Below, piece by piece: positions 14,808-23,193 of a DNA stretch of 49,063 nucleotides. The notes under the pieces were generated by a model. The model ran no database searches and was not told the origin of the DNA. It saw nothing but the letters and a program-made list of their open reading frames with translations. Position 1 is the first letter of the stretch, and every line of letters begins with the position of its first letter. The position numbers were made by a program, and so were the translations under genes. The DNA lies in assembly GCA_001801685.1 (NCBI GenBank), contig MGYJ01000080.1:1-49063 (forward strand), read 5' to 3'. Source of the DNA: Gammaproteobacteria bacterium RIFCSPHIGHO2_12_FULL_63_22 (GTDB lineage Bacteria; Pseudomonadota; Gammaproteobacteria; Xanthomonadales; Xanthomonadaceae).

Positions 14808-15103
14808 GGTTCATTTCCTTCCGGGCAAAAATCGACGCCGGGCATCCCCGTGCGCTGGAAAAATCGGCACAGCCGCGCCCCGGCGCTGTGCAGGCGGTCG
14901 CCCCAGCTTTCGAGCGCCGCGTTGTAATGCTCGGCCGCCACCGGATCAGTGACGATCGCGTCAGTGGGGACCGGCTTCGGCTCCACCGCCGCTCGCAGAT
15001 CGGCAAGCCTCGGGTATCCGCCCGAGCTTGCGCAGCCGCTCGCAATTGAGAGCAAGAGCGGCAGGGCTGAGAGCGCCGCCAGACGGCGCGGAGCGAATCG
15101 CAT
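14804..15103 (-). CDS. o-spanin (Rz1-like lipoprotein)
   Basis: A 99-residue lipoprotein; the ATG at 15103 gives MRFAPRRLAALSALPLLLSIASGCASS with a lipobox (IASGC). It begins inside the i-spanin gene in another frame (143 bp overlap), as in Rz/Rz1 pairs, and is expected to reside in the outer membrane and fuse it with the inner membrane at lysis together with the i-spanin. The C-terminal half has two further cysteines (LCRFF, FCPEG). Confidence 0.75.
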   Translation of the reverse strand: MRFAPRRLAALSALPLLLSIASGCASSGGYPRLADLRAAVEPKPVPTDAIVTDPVAAEHYNAALESWGDRLHSAGARLCRFFQRTGMPGVDFCPEGNEP

Positions 15104-15356
15104 CGTGCAGATCCTTTTCGTTGTGGGTGTTGCGGATGGTGTCGACGGCCTGTTCCTCGGCCGCGACCTCGCGCGCGGCGCTGGTCTTGGCCTCGCGCGC
15201 CGCCTCATGTTCGGCGATCACGCTGCGGTCATAACTGCACTTGGCGACGCCGAGCAGGCCGACGAGCGCGGTCACGGCGACGGACAGGATCAGCGGCTTG
15301 CGCAGCCAGTCCGGCACGCCCCAGCGGGCGAGCAGGTTGAGGAGGATGACGGGCAT
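14961..15356 (-). CDS. i-spanin (Rz-like)
   Basis: A 131-residue protein with an N-terminal transmembrane helix (LILSVAVTALVGLLGVAKC) and a periplasmic coiled coil (AAREAKTSAAREVAAEEQAVDTIRNTHNEKDLHDAIR), the layout of Rz. The LALNCERLRKLGRIPEACR segment recurs in alphaproteobacterial phage spanins. The overlapping out-of-frame lipoprotein gene confirms the pair. Confidence 0.8.
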   Translation of the reverse strand: MPVILLNLLARWGVPDWLRKPLILSVAVTALVGLLGVAKCSYDRSVIAEHEAAREAKTSAAREVAAEEQAVDTIRNTHNEKDLHDAIRSAPSGGALSPAALALNCERLRKLGRIPEACRSASGGGAEAGPH

Positions 15357-15358
15357 CG

Positions 15359-15568
15359 CTACAGCCCCTCGATCATATGCCGGACCATGGCCTCGGCCTG
15401 TATGGCGGTAAAAAGATTGGTGCCGATGGGGCCGTCGCGGGCATGGTCATATTCGCAGCCGGGGTTCACATGAGGCGCGAACTTTATCCCGGCATCCGGG
15501 TAAAAATCCTCCGGCAGCTTCCAACCCAAGAACCTGTTGGCCATGTGCTTGATCTGTTCATCCGTCAT
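15359..15568 (-). CDS. Small conserved protein of the lysis region
   Basis: A 69-residue protein starting MTDEQIKHMANRFLGWKLPEDFYPDAGIKF behind GGGAG. Related small proteins with FLGWKLP and a C-terminal MVRHMIEG are common in alphaproteobacterial phages. No enzymatic motif. Confidence 0.75.
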   Translation of the reverse strand: MTDEQIKHMANRFLGWKLPEDFYPDAGIKFAPHVNPGCEYDHARDGPIGTNLFTAIQAEAMVRHMIEGL

Positions 15569-15579
15569 CAATCTGCTCC

Positions 15580-15939
15580 CTACTCTTCCTCCGGCGGCGA
15601 TACGCTCTCGCCCCGGTCGCGCACGTTGGCACTGATGTCGACGAACTCGCCGAGGCGAGCCTTGAAGCTGTTGGCCTGTACCGCGATGACGATCACGCCG
15701 CCGACCATGCCGAGGCGCAGCCATTCGCTGTAGAGGATCACCATCTCCACCAGATTGCGGTCGAGGCGGCGGGCGGCGAGCAGCAGGAAAATCACGCACA
15801 CGCCCTCAACGGCGATGCCGAGGACGATGGCCCACACGGTCAGGGCGCGGATTCGCCGCGCATTCATGTCGAGCGCAAAGCGGACCGATCGCGCGATCCA
15901 CCCGAACGCCCACGCGGTCCACTCGCGCAGCCGGATCAT
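15580..15939 (-). CDS. Putative holin
   Basis: A 119-residue protein with two hydrophobic segments (ALTVWAIVLGIAVEGVCVIFLLLAA, then LGMVGGVIVIAVQA), a basic N-terminus and an acidic C-terminus. It overlaps the endolysin gene by ATGA. Position and topology fit a class II-like holin that would open the inner membrane for the endolysin; sequence family not identified. Confidence 0.65.
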   Translation of the reverse strand: MIRLREWTAWAFGWIARSVRFALDMNARRIRALTVWAIVLGIAVEGVCVIFLLLAARRLDRNLVEMVILYSEWLRLGMVGGVIVIAVQANSFKARLGEFVDISANVRDRGESVSPPEEE

Positions 15940-16475
15940 GCGACCCTCGTCCGCAACCAGCCGAACATGAACGCCTCGTTCGCTTGCCGCGCCTCGCCCA
16001 GCGATATGTAGCGCTCGGCCTGCAACCCGTTAAGCGCGGCGAGCATCACCTTCTCACCATCCGCGCCGCGCTTGGCCAGATAGGCGGTCAGCGCCGCGCG
16101 CGTGGCCGCGCCCGCGATGCCGTCCACCGCCATATCGGCATAGTCGCGGCCCTGATTGTTGAGCGCGTTGAGCACCCGCTGAAGGAACTTCCCGGCGACC
16201 GCTGGCCCCATGTTGACGCCGGTGTCGACCAGTTCGGCGGCGATTGCCGGGCTGATGTCGGCGATCTTGTCAAAGCCCGGCGCGACGACATAGCGGCGGC
16301 GATAGATCGTCTTTGCCAGCTCGCGCGGCAAAGCGCGCATAGGGCCGGAATATCCGGCGGCGCGGGCAGTGGCGGCGGTGATGCCGAAATTTGTTTCACC
16401 ACCGGCGTCGCGGGCATCGTTGACGTATCCACCCTCGCGCGACAGCACTTCCTCAATCACGTCGTCGATGCCCAT
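15936..16475 (-). CDS. Endolysin, glycoside hydrolase family 108 lysozyme
   Basis: A 179-residue muramidase. SREGGYVNDARDAGGETNFGIT contains the catalytic Glu (E14) and is the GH108 signature; the C-terminal region (MAVDGIAGAATRAALTAYLA) matches the peptidoglycan-binding domain usually fused to it. No signal peptide, so export would depend on the holin. Confidence 0.9.
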   Translation of the reverse strand: MGIDDVIEEVLSREGGYVNDARDAGGETNFGITAATARAAGYSGPMRALPRELAKTIYRRRYVVAPGFDKIADISPAIAAELVDTGVNMGPAVAGKFLQRVLNALNNQGRDYADMAVDGIAGAATRAALTAYLAKRGADGEKVMLAALNGLQAERYISLGEARQANEAFMFGWLRTRVA

Positions 16476-16735
16476 TCTTCCCTCACCCTTATCTCGGAAA
16501 TCGCCGCCTGTAGCTGCTCACGCAGCGGCCCCGGCCCGTGCATCAGAAGTAGCGTTTCAAGCTGAGCGATCCGCGCCTGCGCGCGGTCGTCGCGCTTTTC
16601 GCAGTCAGACTTCAATTCAGCCAATTGGCGCTTCAAAGGACCAATAAGGATCATCTGAATGAACCCCCATGTAGCTGCGCAACCCGAAGCAAAGGCCCCC
16701 GCCAAAGCTCCCCCATCAGCCCCGCCAAAATCCAT
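16457..16735 (-). CDS. Small membrane/coiled-coil protein upstream of endolysin
   Basis: A 92-residue protein; the ATG at 16735 follows AGGAAGAGG. It has a hydrophobic N-terminal segment (GGALAGAFASGCAATWGFIQMILIG) and a coiled coil (LKRQLAELKSDCEKRDDRAQARIAQLETLLL). It overlaps the endolysin start by 19 bp. It may be a second holin-like or pore regulator; uncertain. Confidence 0.6.
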   Translation of the reverse strand: MDFGGADGGALAGAFASGCAATWGFIQMILIGPLKRQLAELKSDCEKRDDRAQARIAQLETLLLMHGPGPLREQLQAAISEIRVREEWASTT

Positions 16736-16786
16736 TCCGCCTCTTCCTATAGTGTGCGACCTAACGTTCATAACGGCCCCATACAC

Positions 16787-16915
16787 ATGCCACCTGCCGA
16801 CTTCGGGCCTGTCGGCTTGGGTTTTGGTTTACTGGTCATGGGGTTGATCCTGTTCTTTAAACCACGCCACAAAGGCGGAGACGGTTATCCCAACGTCCGC
16901 GACGTGCTTTGCTGA
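16787..16915 (+). CDS. Possible small plus-strand membrane protein in a late-region gap
   Basis: A 42-residue ORF (MPPADFGPVGLGFGLLVMGLILFF then a basic tail) in the 232-bp gap between the tail spike and lysis genes, opposite to its neighbours. No ribosome-binding site is evident, so this is a weak call. It would be a moron if real. Confidence 0.2.
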   Translation: MPPADFGPVGLGFGLLVMGLILFFKPRHKGGDGYPNVRDVLC

Positions 16916-16967
16916 TTCCTGATGTCCGTTCACCGCCGGCCCCCGCCGTTGTGTTCTGTTGCTGCGG

Positions 16968-19013
16968 TCATGCGACAACCGCCTGCCATGCAAACCCTAC
17001 GTTAGCCCCCGGATCGGCATTTACGCGGATTGTAAACTGACTGCTGGTGTAGTCGGCAGTCGGAACGCGGAACTTGCTCGCGGTCCCCAGATCATCGAGC
17101 GGCGTCACCATGATCTCACCGGCTATCGGGGTTAGGGACAAGCCGTGATTCACTGCGATGGACGTTGTGCCGTTGAGAAGTGTGGCCGAGCCCTGCGCCT
17201 CGGTGATGTAGCCGGTGTTGTTGCGCATGAAGATCGTGCGAGGGTTGGCGGACGCCCACGAGATCGCGCCCGTGACGTTGCCGCTCAGATTGCAATCGAC
17301 GATAGTGCTGTCGGCAAAAACGGGGCCTGTAGCGGCCTCCACCTCGATTGCATATTTCTGGCTGTTGGAGAAACCTTCCAGCGGTGTGATCCGCGTATTG
17401 GACAGGTTCATGTCATTATAGGTGCCGCCATTGGCGAAAAAGATTCCTGAATAAGTGCCAGACGAAGACGTGCTGTTTCCTGATATGATTCCATCAGTAT
17501 AGGAAAACCCGTCAACCGGCTCCTGAAAGTTGAACCCGTAAGACCCACAGTTAACGGTTCGCCAGCTATCGAACGTAAGCCCGGTGACGCTCGCGCCCGC
17601 TTCGATCTCTACACCGCTATTACTGTGGGACCCATTCCATCCGGCAGAAAACACCAGGCGTCTGATATTTCCTCCGGAATTCTTGAAAAGTATGCCAACC
17701 CCGGAACAGGTATCAAACGATGCACCGGACACGAACATGTGGTCAAAATTGGTGGCGGCGGGCGGGGCTATAACAAGTGCGTTGCCGCAGCGGTTAAACT
17801 GCGTCCCCGCGCTCATGAATACGCCGTCCCACTCTTCGACGTATAGCCCAGCATAGCATTGCGTTCCGACACCACCGTCCACGGAGAGGTTTTGAATTAT
17901 GAGGTTTGAGCCGCCCGATCTGGCTGAAACCGCCTTGCCGTTGGTCGCCACCATGTTGACGCAATGACTGTCGCGAATGGTTGTCCATTGGCATGTGACG
18001 AGATCGACGAGCCCGAAATATCCGTCGCACCGGACATTGCTGACCTTGAGGCCAAATGTCTTGCTCGCCTTTACCAGGTAACCCGCCGTCTTGGTCGACG
18101 CGACGGTAAACGACATGTTGGAAATCGAAGGTGAGTAACGCAGCGTCACCCCGGCCCCGATAGTGAACAAGTCGGCAGTCGTGCTGGTCTGCTGAATGAT
18201 GGTCAGGTCAGGCCCGGCACCGTCAATCACAACACCATCGCGATCAAGCGCGGTCAGACTGGATATTTTGAAAGTGCCGGAAGGCACTTTGACCGGGCGG
18301 CCTGTTGCAAGGGCATCATTGAACGCCGTCGTGCTGTCCGCCGCACCTGTACGGTCTGCAAGCCACGGCGCGGCTGTAACGTCTGCCCAGTTCCATAGAA
18401 TCGCGCCGACCGTCTCGCTGGTTTGAGCGACAGACAGATCGATGCCGATTAGCGACGCCCCCTCCCCGCTCGCGGTAGAGGCGAGGTCGGAAATCAATTG
18501 AAGCGTTTGGTTGAGATTCCACATGCGCCACGTCTGCGCAGTCGTGCCAACCGTGATCGGATCTGCGGTCGTCAGCACCCATGCGCCAGCATTGTCGCCG
18601 CCTGTGACCGGGACATAGCTGCCCTGCACCACTTCCGCCGTCTGATCGAAATCGGTTGCGCGCGCCCACGCGCCAGCGGCTGTTACATATATGCCATTTT
18701 CGGCAGGTGCCGTCTGGTCCATCAACAGGACGCGGCTCGTGCTGGTCATCACGCCAGCGATAGTCTGCTCGCCGGTCAGGGTAATATTGCCATCGGAGTT
18801 GAGCGCGCTCGTGCCGGTCTCAACCGCATCGATAACGGTGTACCCGGCCGCCGCGACGATCTCGGCGAAATTCGACGACAGTGCCGCCATGACTTCAGCG
18901 TCGGAATATGTCGACGGAATCGTAATATCGCCGATGGCGCCAATGCGGCGCGCGACATCAGCGAAGCTCTCTCCGCGCGCGTTATTGACCACAACTCGCG
19001 TGGGAGTGCTCAT
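16968..19013 (-). CDS. Tail spike/fibre with pectate-lyase-like beta-helix
   Basis: A 681-residue protein. Residues about 60-165 carry the phage tail module ITLTGEQTIAGVM...RVLLMDQTAPAENGIYV...ATDFDQTAEVVQGSYVPV. Residues about 220-600 form a repetitive Ser/Thr/Gly-rich beta-helix opening with DSTTAFNDALATGRPVKVPSGTFKI, typical of pectate-lyase superfamily tail spikes. The last 80 residues form a distinct C-terminal domain. It probably recognises and may cleave surface polysaccharide. It overlaps the upstream tail gene by ATGA. Confidence 0.85.
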   Translation of the reverse strand: MSTPTRVVVNNARGESFADVARRIGAIGDITIPSTYSDAEVMAALSSNFAEIVAAAGYTVIDAVETGTSALNSDGNITLTGEQTIAGVMTSTSRVLLMDQTAPAENGIYVTAAGAWARATDFDQTAEVVQGSYVPVTGGDNAGAWVLTTADPITVGTTAQTWRMWNLNQTLQLISDLASTASGEGASLIGIDLSVAQTSETVGAILWNWADVTAAPWLADRTGAADSTTAFNDALATGRPVKVPSGTFKISSLTALDRDGVVIDGAGPDLTIIQQTSTTADLFTIGAGVTLRYSPSISNMSFTVASTKTAGYLVKASKTFGLKVSNVRCDGYFGLVDLVTCQWTTIRDSHCVNMVATNGKAVSARSGGSNLIIQNLSVDGGVGTQCYAGLYVEEWDGVFMSAGTQFNRCGNALVIAPPAATNFDHMFVSGASFDTCSGVGILFKNSGGNIRRLVFSAGWNGSHSNSGVEIEAGASVTGLTFDSWRTVNCGSYGFNFQEPVDGFSYTDGIISGNSTSSSGTYSGIFFANGGTYNDMNLSNTRITPLEGFSNSQKYAIEVEAATGPVFADSTIVDCNLSGNVTGAISWASANPRTIFMRNNTGYITEAQGSATLLNGTTSIAVNHGLSLTPIAGEIMVTPLDDLGTASKFRVPTADYTSSQFTIRVNADPGANVGFAWQAVVA

Positions 19014-19354
19014 GCTGTAACCTCCGTGGTGATGTAGAGTGTGCCGCGTGTCAGCGCGATCGGCAGACTTCCAGCGACAGCCTTGATGTCGATGGCGGCC
19101 GTAGCGAGGCCCATCACATCGCCATAGGCGTCAAATTGAGAGCCGATCCACTGTGCCGAGAATGTGCCGTTCGTCGGCTCAACCAACGCGACCGTTGCGG
19201 TGGCGATGACGGTTCCTCCAGCCGCATCCCGCGCCTGTGCAGTTATCGTCCACCCGGTGATGTCCATTGCAGCACCCGTCGCGTCGACAAGCTGATATTC
19301 GCGGAAATCAGAGCCGTTGCGCGGAACCTCGATGTCGAACCAGAAAGGTGTCAT
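19010..19354 (-). CDS. Tail-tip beta-sandwich protein
   Basis: A 114-residue all-beta protein (FWFDIEVPRNGSDFREYQLVDATGAAMDITGWTITAQARD) that resembles the baseplate-upper-protein N-terminal type domains that attach receptor-binding proteins. It lies between the 222-residue tail protein and the spike with ATGA overlaps, supporting an adaptor role. Confidence 0.65.
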   Translation of the reverse strand: MTPFWFDIEVPRNGSDFREYQLVDATGAAMDITGWTITAQARDAAGGTVIATATVALVEPTNGTFSAQWIGSQFDAYGDVMGLATAAIDIKAVAGSLPIALTRGTLYITTEVTA

Positions 19355-20019
19355 GCCGCGTTCTCCAGAAAGCGGATCGACGCTTCACCGCGACGGCCGA
19401 ATTGCAGTGCGGGCGACCAGCTTTCGCCCGGCGCTGACCGGCACTTGATGAACGGCCAGTCGAAGATGCATGTTGCGCCGGCTGAAACAGCCTCGCGCAA
19501 AGGCGGCTCGATCTGGTAAAAGCCAGCGCCCAATGGGCGGACAACGCGGTAGCCGCGCCCGCCGACGCTGAATTTCTCACCCCCTACAAGGGCCGCGCCT
19601 TTTGCCACAGTGATCGCCACAATGGTTGCCCTGAGTGCCGCAGCAGCGCCTATCGTGGCGGCGATGGCCGAAGCGGAATAGGCCACCGATGTCGGAAAAA
19701 CCGGATCGTCATACACCAACTTCGATGCGACCAGCGGCAAGCGTCCGTGCACCGGCCTGTTGGCGTGAGCGAGCGACAGGATCGGAACGAGGCAATCGGT
19801 CTTGCCTCTGCCCAAATAGCCCTCCCACGCCTCCCATGCCTTGATCTGGGCAGGCGTGCGAAGCGTGACGCCCTCGAATGCGATTTCCCAGCGCCCGCCG
19901 CCGTCCGTCGCAATCACGTCTTCCTCGCCGGATAGGGCGACCCCGCCGGATATGACGGATTCCACAATCCGGGCCGTTATGCTGGTCGGATTGAAGATGT
20001 GGACAGGAAATATAAACAT
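19351..20019 (-). CDS. Tail protein of unknown role
   Basis: A 222-residue protein; the ATG at 20019 (MFIFPVHIFNP) is preferred to an upstream TTG. Beta-rich, with FEGVTLRTPAQIKAWEAWEGYLGRG, ending GRRGEASIRFLENAA. Its position between the tail-tip host-specificity protein and the spike indicates a minor tail component. Only a weak AGG Shine-Dalgarno precedes it; the GTCCGTA motif lies 35 bp upstream of the ATG. Confidence 0.65.
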   Translation of the reverse strand: MFIFPVHIFNPTSITARIVESVISGGVALSGEEDVIATDGGGRWEIAFEGVTLRTPAQIKAWEAWEGYLGRGKTDCLVPILSLAHANRPVHGRLPLVASKLVYDDPVFPTSVAYSASAIAATIGAAAALRATIVAITVAKGAALVGGEKFSVGGRGYRVVRPLGAGFYQIEPPLREAVSAGATCIFDWPFIKCRSAPGESWSPALQFGRRGEASIRFLENAA

Positions 20020-20052
20020 GGCCCACAACCTGCGGGGAACGCGCCTTCACCG

Positions 20053-20061
20053 CTACGGACG
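20053..20061 (-). promoter_or_regulatory. Late intergenic motif, site G
   Basis: Minus strand CGTCCGTAG in the 44-bp gap before the 19351-20019 gene. From the last A of the core to the start codon is 35 bp. Confidence 0.7.
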
Positions 20062-20063
20062 AA

Positions 20064-22202
20064 CTAGGTCACCGTCACCGCGATTGGGCCGGTTGTGGAC
20101 GCTGCGCTGTCGGCTGCGTTGTATGCCACAGACCAGAGATAATAGTCGTCTGCCGACAGGCTTTCGCTGAACGCCTCTGTCGCGCCAGCAACGCCCGAAT
20201 AGTCGCTGCCCAGCTGTGATGCCGATCCAAATACGCTGGTCGTGCCGTACCACAATTCGCTGTGGCCGAAATTCGACGACGTGCTGTTCGACCACGATCC
20301 GGAGACCGAGCCGCTTCCGCCTGATGCCGTGAACGCAGTGTTCGGCGATGGGGCAAGTGCCGCCGTGCTGGTGCTGATCGTCTCTGTCGCCGACCATCCC
20401 GAAAACTGGCCAGATCCGGTGGAATAGGAAACCTCGACCTCAACCGACTGATCGACCGGGACGAGATCGGACACAAGATCGATGCTCGTCCCTTGCGCGA
20501 TGTCGCTATATTCCTGCTCGTTCCAGACCGTTTCACCATTCAGGCGCCAGTGTAGATACCATGTCAGATCCGCGCGGTCGGGGCTTGAACATGTGATGAG
20601 AATGCGCGCGCTGCCACCGTCGAGTTGCGCCGAACTGGACGACACGACAGGCACAGACAGCGCCGCCATCGCCACCCCATCGCCGACAGGGGCAGGATCG
20701 CCCTCCTCAGTGACTTCGTTCCAATCATCGAGCGCGGCGCTCACCGCCGCCCATGTGAAATTGACGCCGCTGGTCTGGTGGTTGCGCTCAATGGTGAGAA
20801 TTTCGGCGAGGCCGTCATAAAATATCGTTCCGGCTTCCTCGACAGTCAGATTGATGTACCGTTGCCCGATGACCGATCGGCCGGAATAGTTCGTTGAGAT
20901 GGTGCCGGAATATTGGGCATTCTGCCGTGCCATCATCCGCTTGGCGAGATACTGCACTTGAGCGTGACTCGGAACCTGCGGCGCGAATGGCTGCGATACC
21001 TTCCGCCCGCGTTCGGCAATGTCAGCGCTGTCGAGCCATGCGGTTGCCTCGACCGTGTTAAAGTCATGCTGGTCGCTGATGTAGGAGACGATGACCTCGT
21101 TGAGGCGGTCCTCGTCCTCGACAAAATTCTTGACCTCGTAGTCGATGATTTCGGTCGATGTGATCGTCACGGTCGGCGTGTAAAGCTGACCCACATAGAT
21201 GATGAGATACCCCTCTGGCGTCTCCCCCATCCATCCGTCGCAGGTTTTTAGGAATTCAGATATCACCTCGTGCGGCTTGGCGCTGCTGTCGTACATGATC
21301 CAGCCTCGGTAGAGCTTTTCCGCCCCGCCGGCTTTCAACGCTCGTGCTGTGTCGCAGATATTGGCGGCGGCGATCCAGTAATCGATCACCGGTAAAATCT
21401 TCGTGTCGTAATCGACAGGCCGCTTCGTCACGAGATAATGCAACAGGCCGAGGACCGGATTGTCGAAAGAGCCGGTCCAGGTATCATCGTCCGCCCAGTC
21501 CTGCCCGGTCAGGCGAGGATCGAATAGCGTCATCCCATCGATCACGAGCGACAAGGTGATATTGTCGCCCTGCGGATAGACATCCAGAAAATGCTTCTGC
21601 TTGACCGGCGTCTTGAGCATGTAGCCCGCCATCACGCCGTCGCCGCGATGGGATGATGTCCATATGCCGGGCAGCTTGGATATGACGGCAGAGAATGCTG
21701 TTTCCGTCGCCAGACCGAGATTATAGCCGACATTTACCGCGCTGCTGGCATAACGGCCATCGGCCAGCGCGTTGACCGAACTGCCGGTCAACGTCACCAG
21801 ATCGTCGTTGAGATAGATCGCATGGACAGCCGAAACGCGCCCGTCGGCAAACGCGATGACATCAACCGCCGTGCCATCGGTTGCCGTCTCGAATAGCACC
21901 AGAGCGCCATAGGAACGGCGGCGACCGTAGATGTAGTTCCGCAGCGGTGTCGATGTCTTGACCTGGCGCTCTGCCGGTTCCGGTTTTGGCGCGGATGGAG
22001 CGAACAGGCTCCCGACCATCCCCAGCCCTACCGCAAAACCAAGAAGAGAGACAGCCTGAAGGGCGGTGACGGCGATGCCATAGGCCGCGAATGTTCCGCC
22101 AAGCGCGCCGACAATAGCTCCTGAGATCGCTTGCCCGACACCGGGGATGACGTTGACCGCGACAGCCGCGACCACCAGAGCAATACGACCTATCTTCCCC
22201 AT
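20064..22202 (-). CDS. Tail-tip host-specificity protein (J-like)
   Basis: A 712-residue protein; start ATG at 22202. Residues 1-90 hold hydrophobic glycine-rich segments (IALVVAAVAVNVIPGVGQAISGAIVGALGG), a feature of J-like proteins of this phage type. The middle contains the tail-hub-like core (LLHYLVTKRPVDYDTKILPVIDYWIAAANICD, ISEFLKTCDGWMGETPEGYLIIYVG). The C-terminal 200 residues are Ser-rich fibronectin-like repeats. It ends the tail-tip cluster and overlaps the DUF6950 gene by 13 bp. Confidence 0.85.
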   Translation of the reverse strand: MGKIGRIALVVAAVAVNVIPGVGQAISGAIVGALGGTFAAYGIAVTALQAVSLLGFAVGLGMVGSLFAPSAPKPEPAERQVKTSTPLRNYIYGRRRSYGALVLFETATDGTAVDVIAFADGRVSAVHAIYLNDDLVTLTGSSVNALADGRYASSAVNVGYNLGLATETAFSAVISKLPGIWTSSHRGDGVMAGYMLKTPVKQKHFLDVYPQGDNITLSLVIDGMTLFDPRLTGQDWADDDTWTGSFDNPVLGLLHYLVTKRPVDYDTKILPVIDYWIAAANICDTARALKAGGAEKLYRGWIMYDSSAKPHEVISEFLKTCDGWMGETPEGYLIIYVGQLYTPTVTITSTEIIDYEVKNFVEDEDRLNEVIVSYISDQHDFNTVEATAWLDSADIAERGRKVSQPFAPQVPSHAQVQYLAKRMMARQNAQYSGTISTNYSGRSVIGQRYINLTVEEAGTIFYDGLAEILTIERNHQTSGVNFTWAAVSAALDDWNEVTEEGDPAPVGDGVAMAALSVPVVSSSSAQLDGGSARILITCSSPDRADLTWYLHWRLNGETVWNEQEYSDIAQGTSIDLVSDLVPVDQSVEVEVSYSTGSGQFSGWSATETISTSTAALAPSPNTAFTASGGSGSVSGSWSNSTSSNFGHSELWYGTTSVFGSASQLGSDYSGVAGATEAFSESLSADDYYLWSVAYNAADSAASTTGPIAVTVT

Positions 22203-22591
22203 GACGCCACCAGATTGGCAGGATCGATGGATGCGCCGCCGATGCCACGCGGAGAACGAAAGCACCAGCGCTTGCCGGAGAATATCGCGCCGATGTCGAT
22301 CGGTTCACCGTCCTGCCCTTGAACCGTGATCAGGCCGATATTGCCAATCGCGGGATCACCAGAGACGCGCGGCCAAATATCGATCATTCCCTCGCCCCAG
22401 AGCGCCAGCAAGCCGCCCGCCTCGGCAATTAGCAATTCGACTTCGATGTCGGTTTTGTAGCCGCGCCATTTGGCCATAGGATCGATGCCAGTGACCGATT
22501 TGACCCAATCGGCGGCGAAGGTGGTGCAATCGGCAAAACCCCACGCCCACGGCCGCGTCGCCTGCAATTTGAGATATTCGCCCAGATCCAT
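22190..22591 (-). CDS. DUF6950-type tail assembly protein
   Basis: A 133-residue protein. WGFADCTTFAADWVKSVTG has the Cys positioned as in NlpC/P60-derived tail assembly proteins, and the ALWGEG, DIWPRVSGDPAIGNIGLI and CFRSPRG segments match the DUF6950 family that I recall. It probably acts at the tail tip. There is no Shine-Dalgarno before its ATG; the GTCCGTA motif is 34 bp upstream. Confidence 0.75.
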   Translation of the reverse strand: MDLGEYLKLQATRPWAWGFADCTTFAADWVKSVTGIDPMAKWRGYKTDIEVELLIAEAGGLLALWGEGMIDIWPRVSGDPAIGNIGLITVQGQDGEPIDIGAIFSGKRWCFRSPRGIGGASIDPANLVASWGR

Positions 22592-22623
22592 GTTGGTAAG
22601 TGGCCGAAATCAAGCTGGCGCTG

Positions 22624-22632
22624 ATACGGACA
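22624..22632 (-). promoter_or_regulatory. Late intergenic motif, site H
   Basis: Minus strand TGTCCGTAT in the 44-bp gap before the DUF6950 gene. Core-to-ATG distance is 34 bp. Confidence 0.65.
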
Positions 22633-22635
22633 GAC

Positions 22636-23193
22636 TTAAGCCGGGCCGAATCGCCGCGACGTTCCGGCATTGATTTTGCCGACATGGCTGAAAAATGCAT
22701 CGTCGGAACTTCGTCCGCGCTGATCCGCGTCGGTAAAGAATGCTGGCTGTGGATTTGATCGCGTGGTGTCGCCACTGCGGATCGATACCGTCAGCACTCT
22801 TTCGCGGCCCTTCTCGGAATTGCCGGACGCGATCGTCATGCTGTCGGCTACCCCGAGCCACTCCCAATTGATCGTTCCGGACACCTGCCAGTCGTCATCG
22901 AACTCAACCCGCCCGATCAGGACTTCAGCCTCCTGCACTTCGGGGCGGTCCTCCTCGACCAGGCGCAATATCTCCGCCGTGATTCCCGACAACCTGATGT
23001 CGATGCGGTCGGCGGCACCATTCAGCAGCAGCTTGAGCGATGGAACCGAGACGACATGCCCGCCGCCAAGCCATGTGGCGCCGGACGCATCGACGCTATC
23101 GGCTGGCGTTTCGAGTGCACCGTGACCTGACCAGATATAAAGGACCGGCGATACCGCCATCCGAAAGACATAGCTGTGCCGATAGGTCGCCAT
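22636..23193 (-). CDS. Minor tail protein
   Basis: A 185-residue beta-rich protein (YVFRMAVSPVLYIWSGHGALETPADSVDASGATWLGGGHV). Location between the tape measure and DUF6950 genes suggests a distal-tail or hub component comparable to DUF2163 proteins of GTA-like clusters. It starts one base from the tape-measure stop. Confidence 0.7.
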   Translation of the reverse strand: MATYRHSYVFRMAVSPVLYIWSGHGALETPADSVDASGATWLGGGHVVSVPSLKLLLNGAADRIDIRLSGITAEILRLVEEDRPEVQEAEVLIGRVEFDDDWQVSGTINWEWLGVADSMTIASGNSEKGRERVLTVSIRSGDTTRSNPQPAFFTDADQRGRSSDDAFFSHVGKINAGTSRRFGPA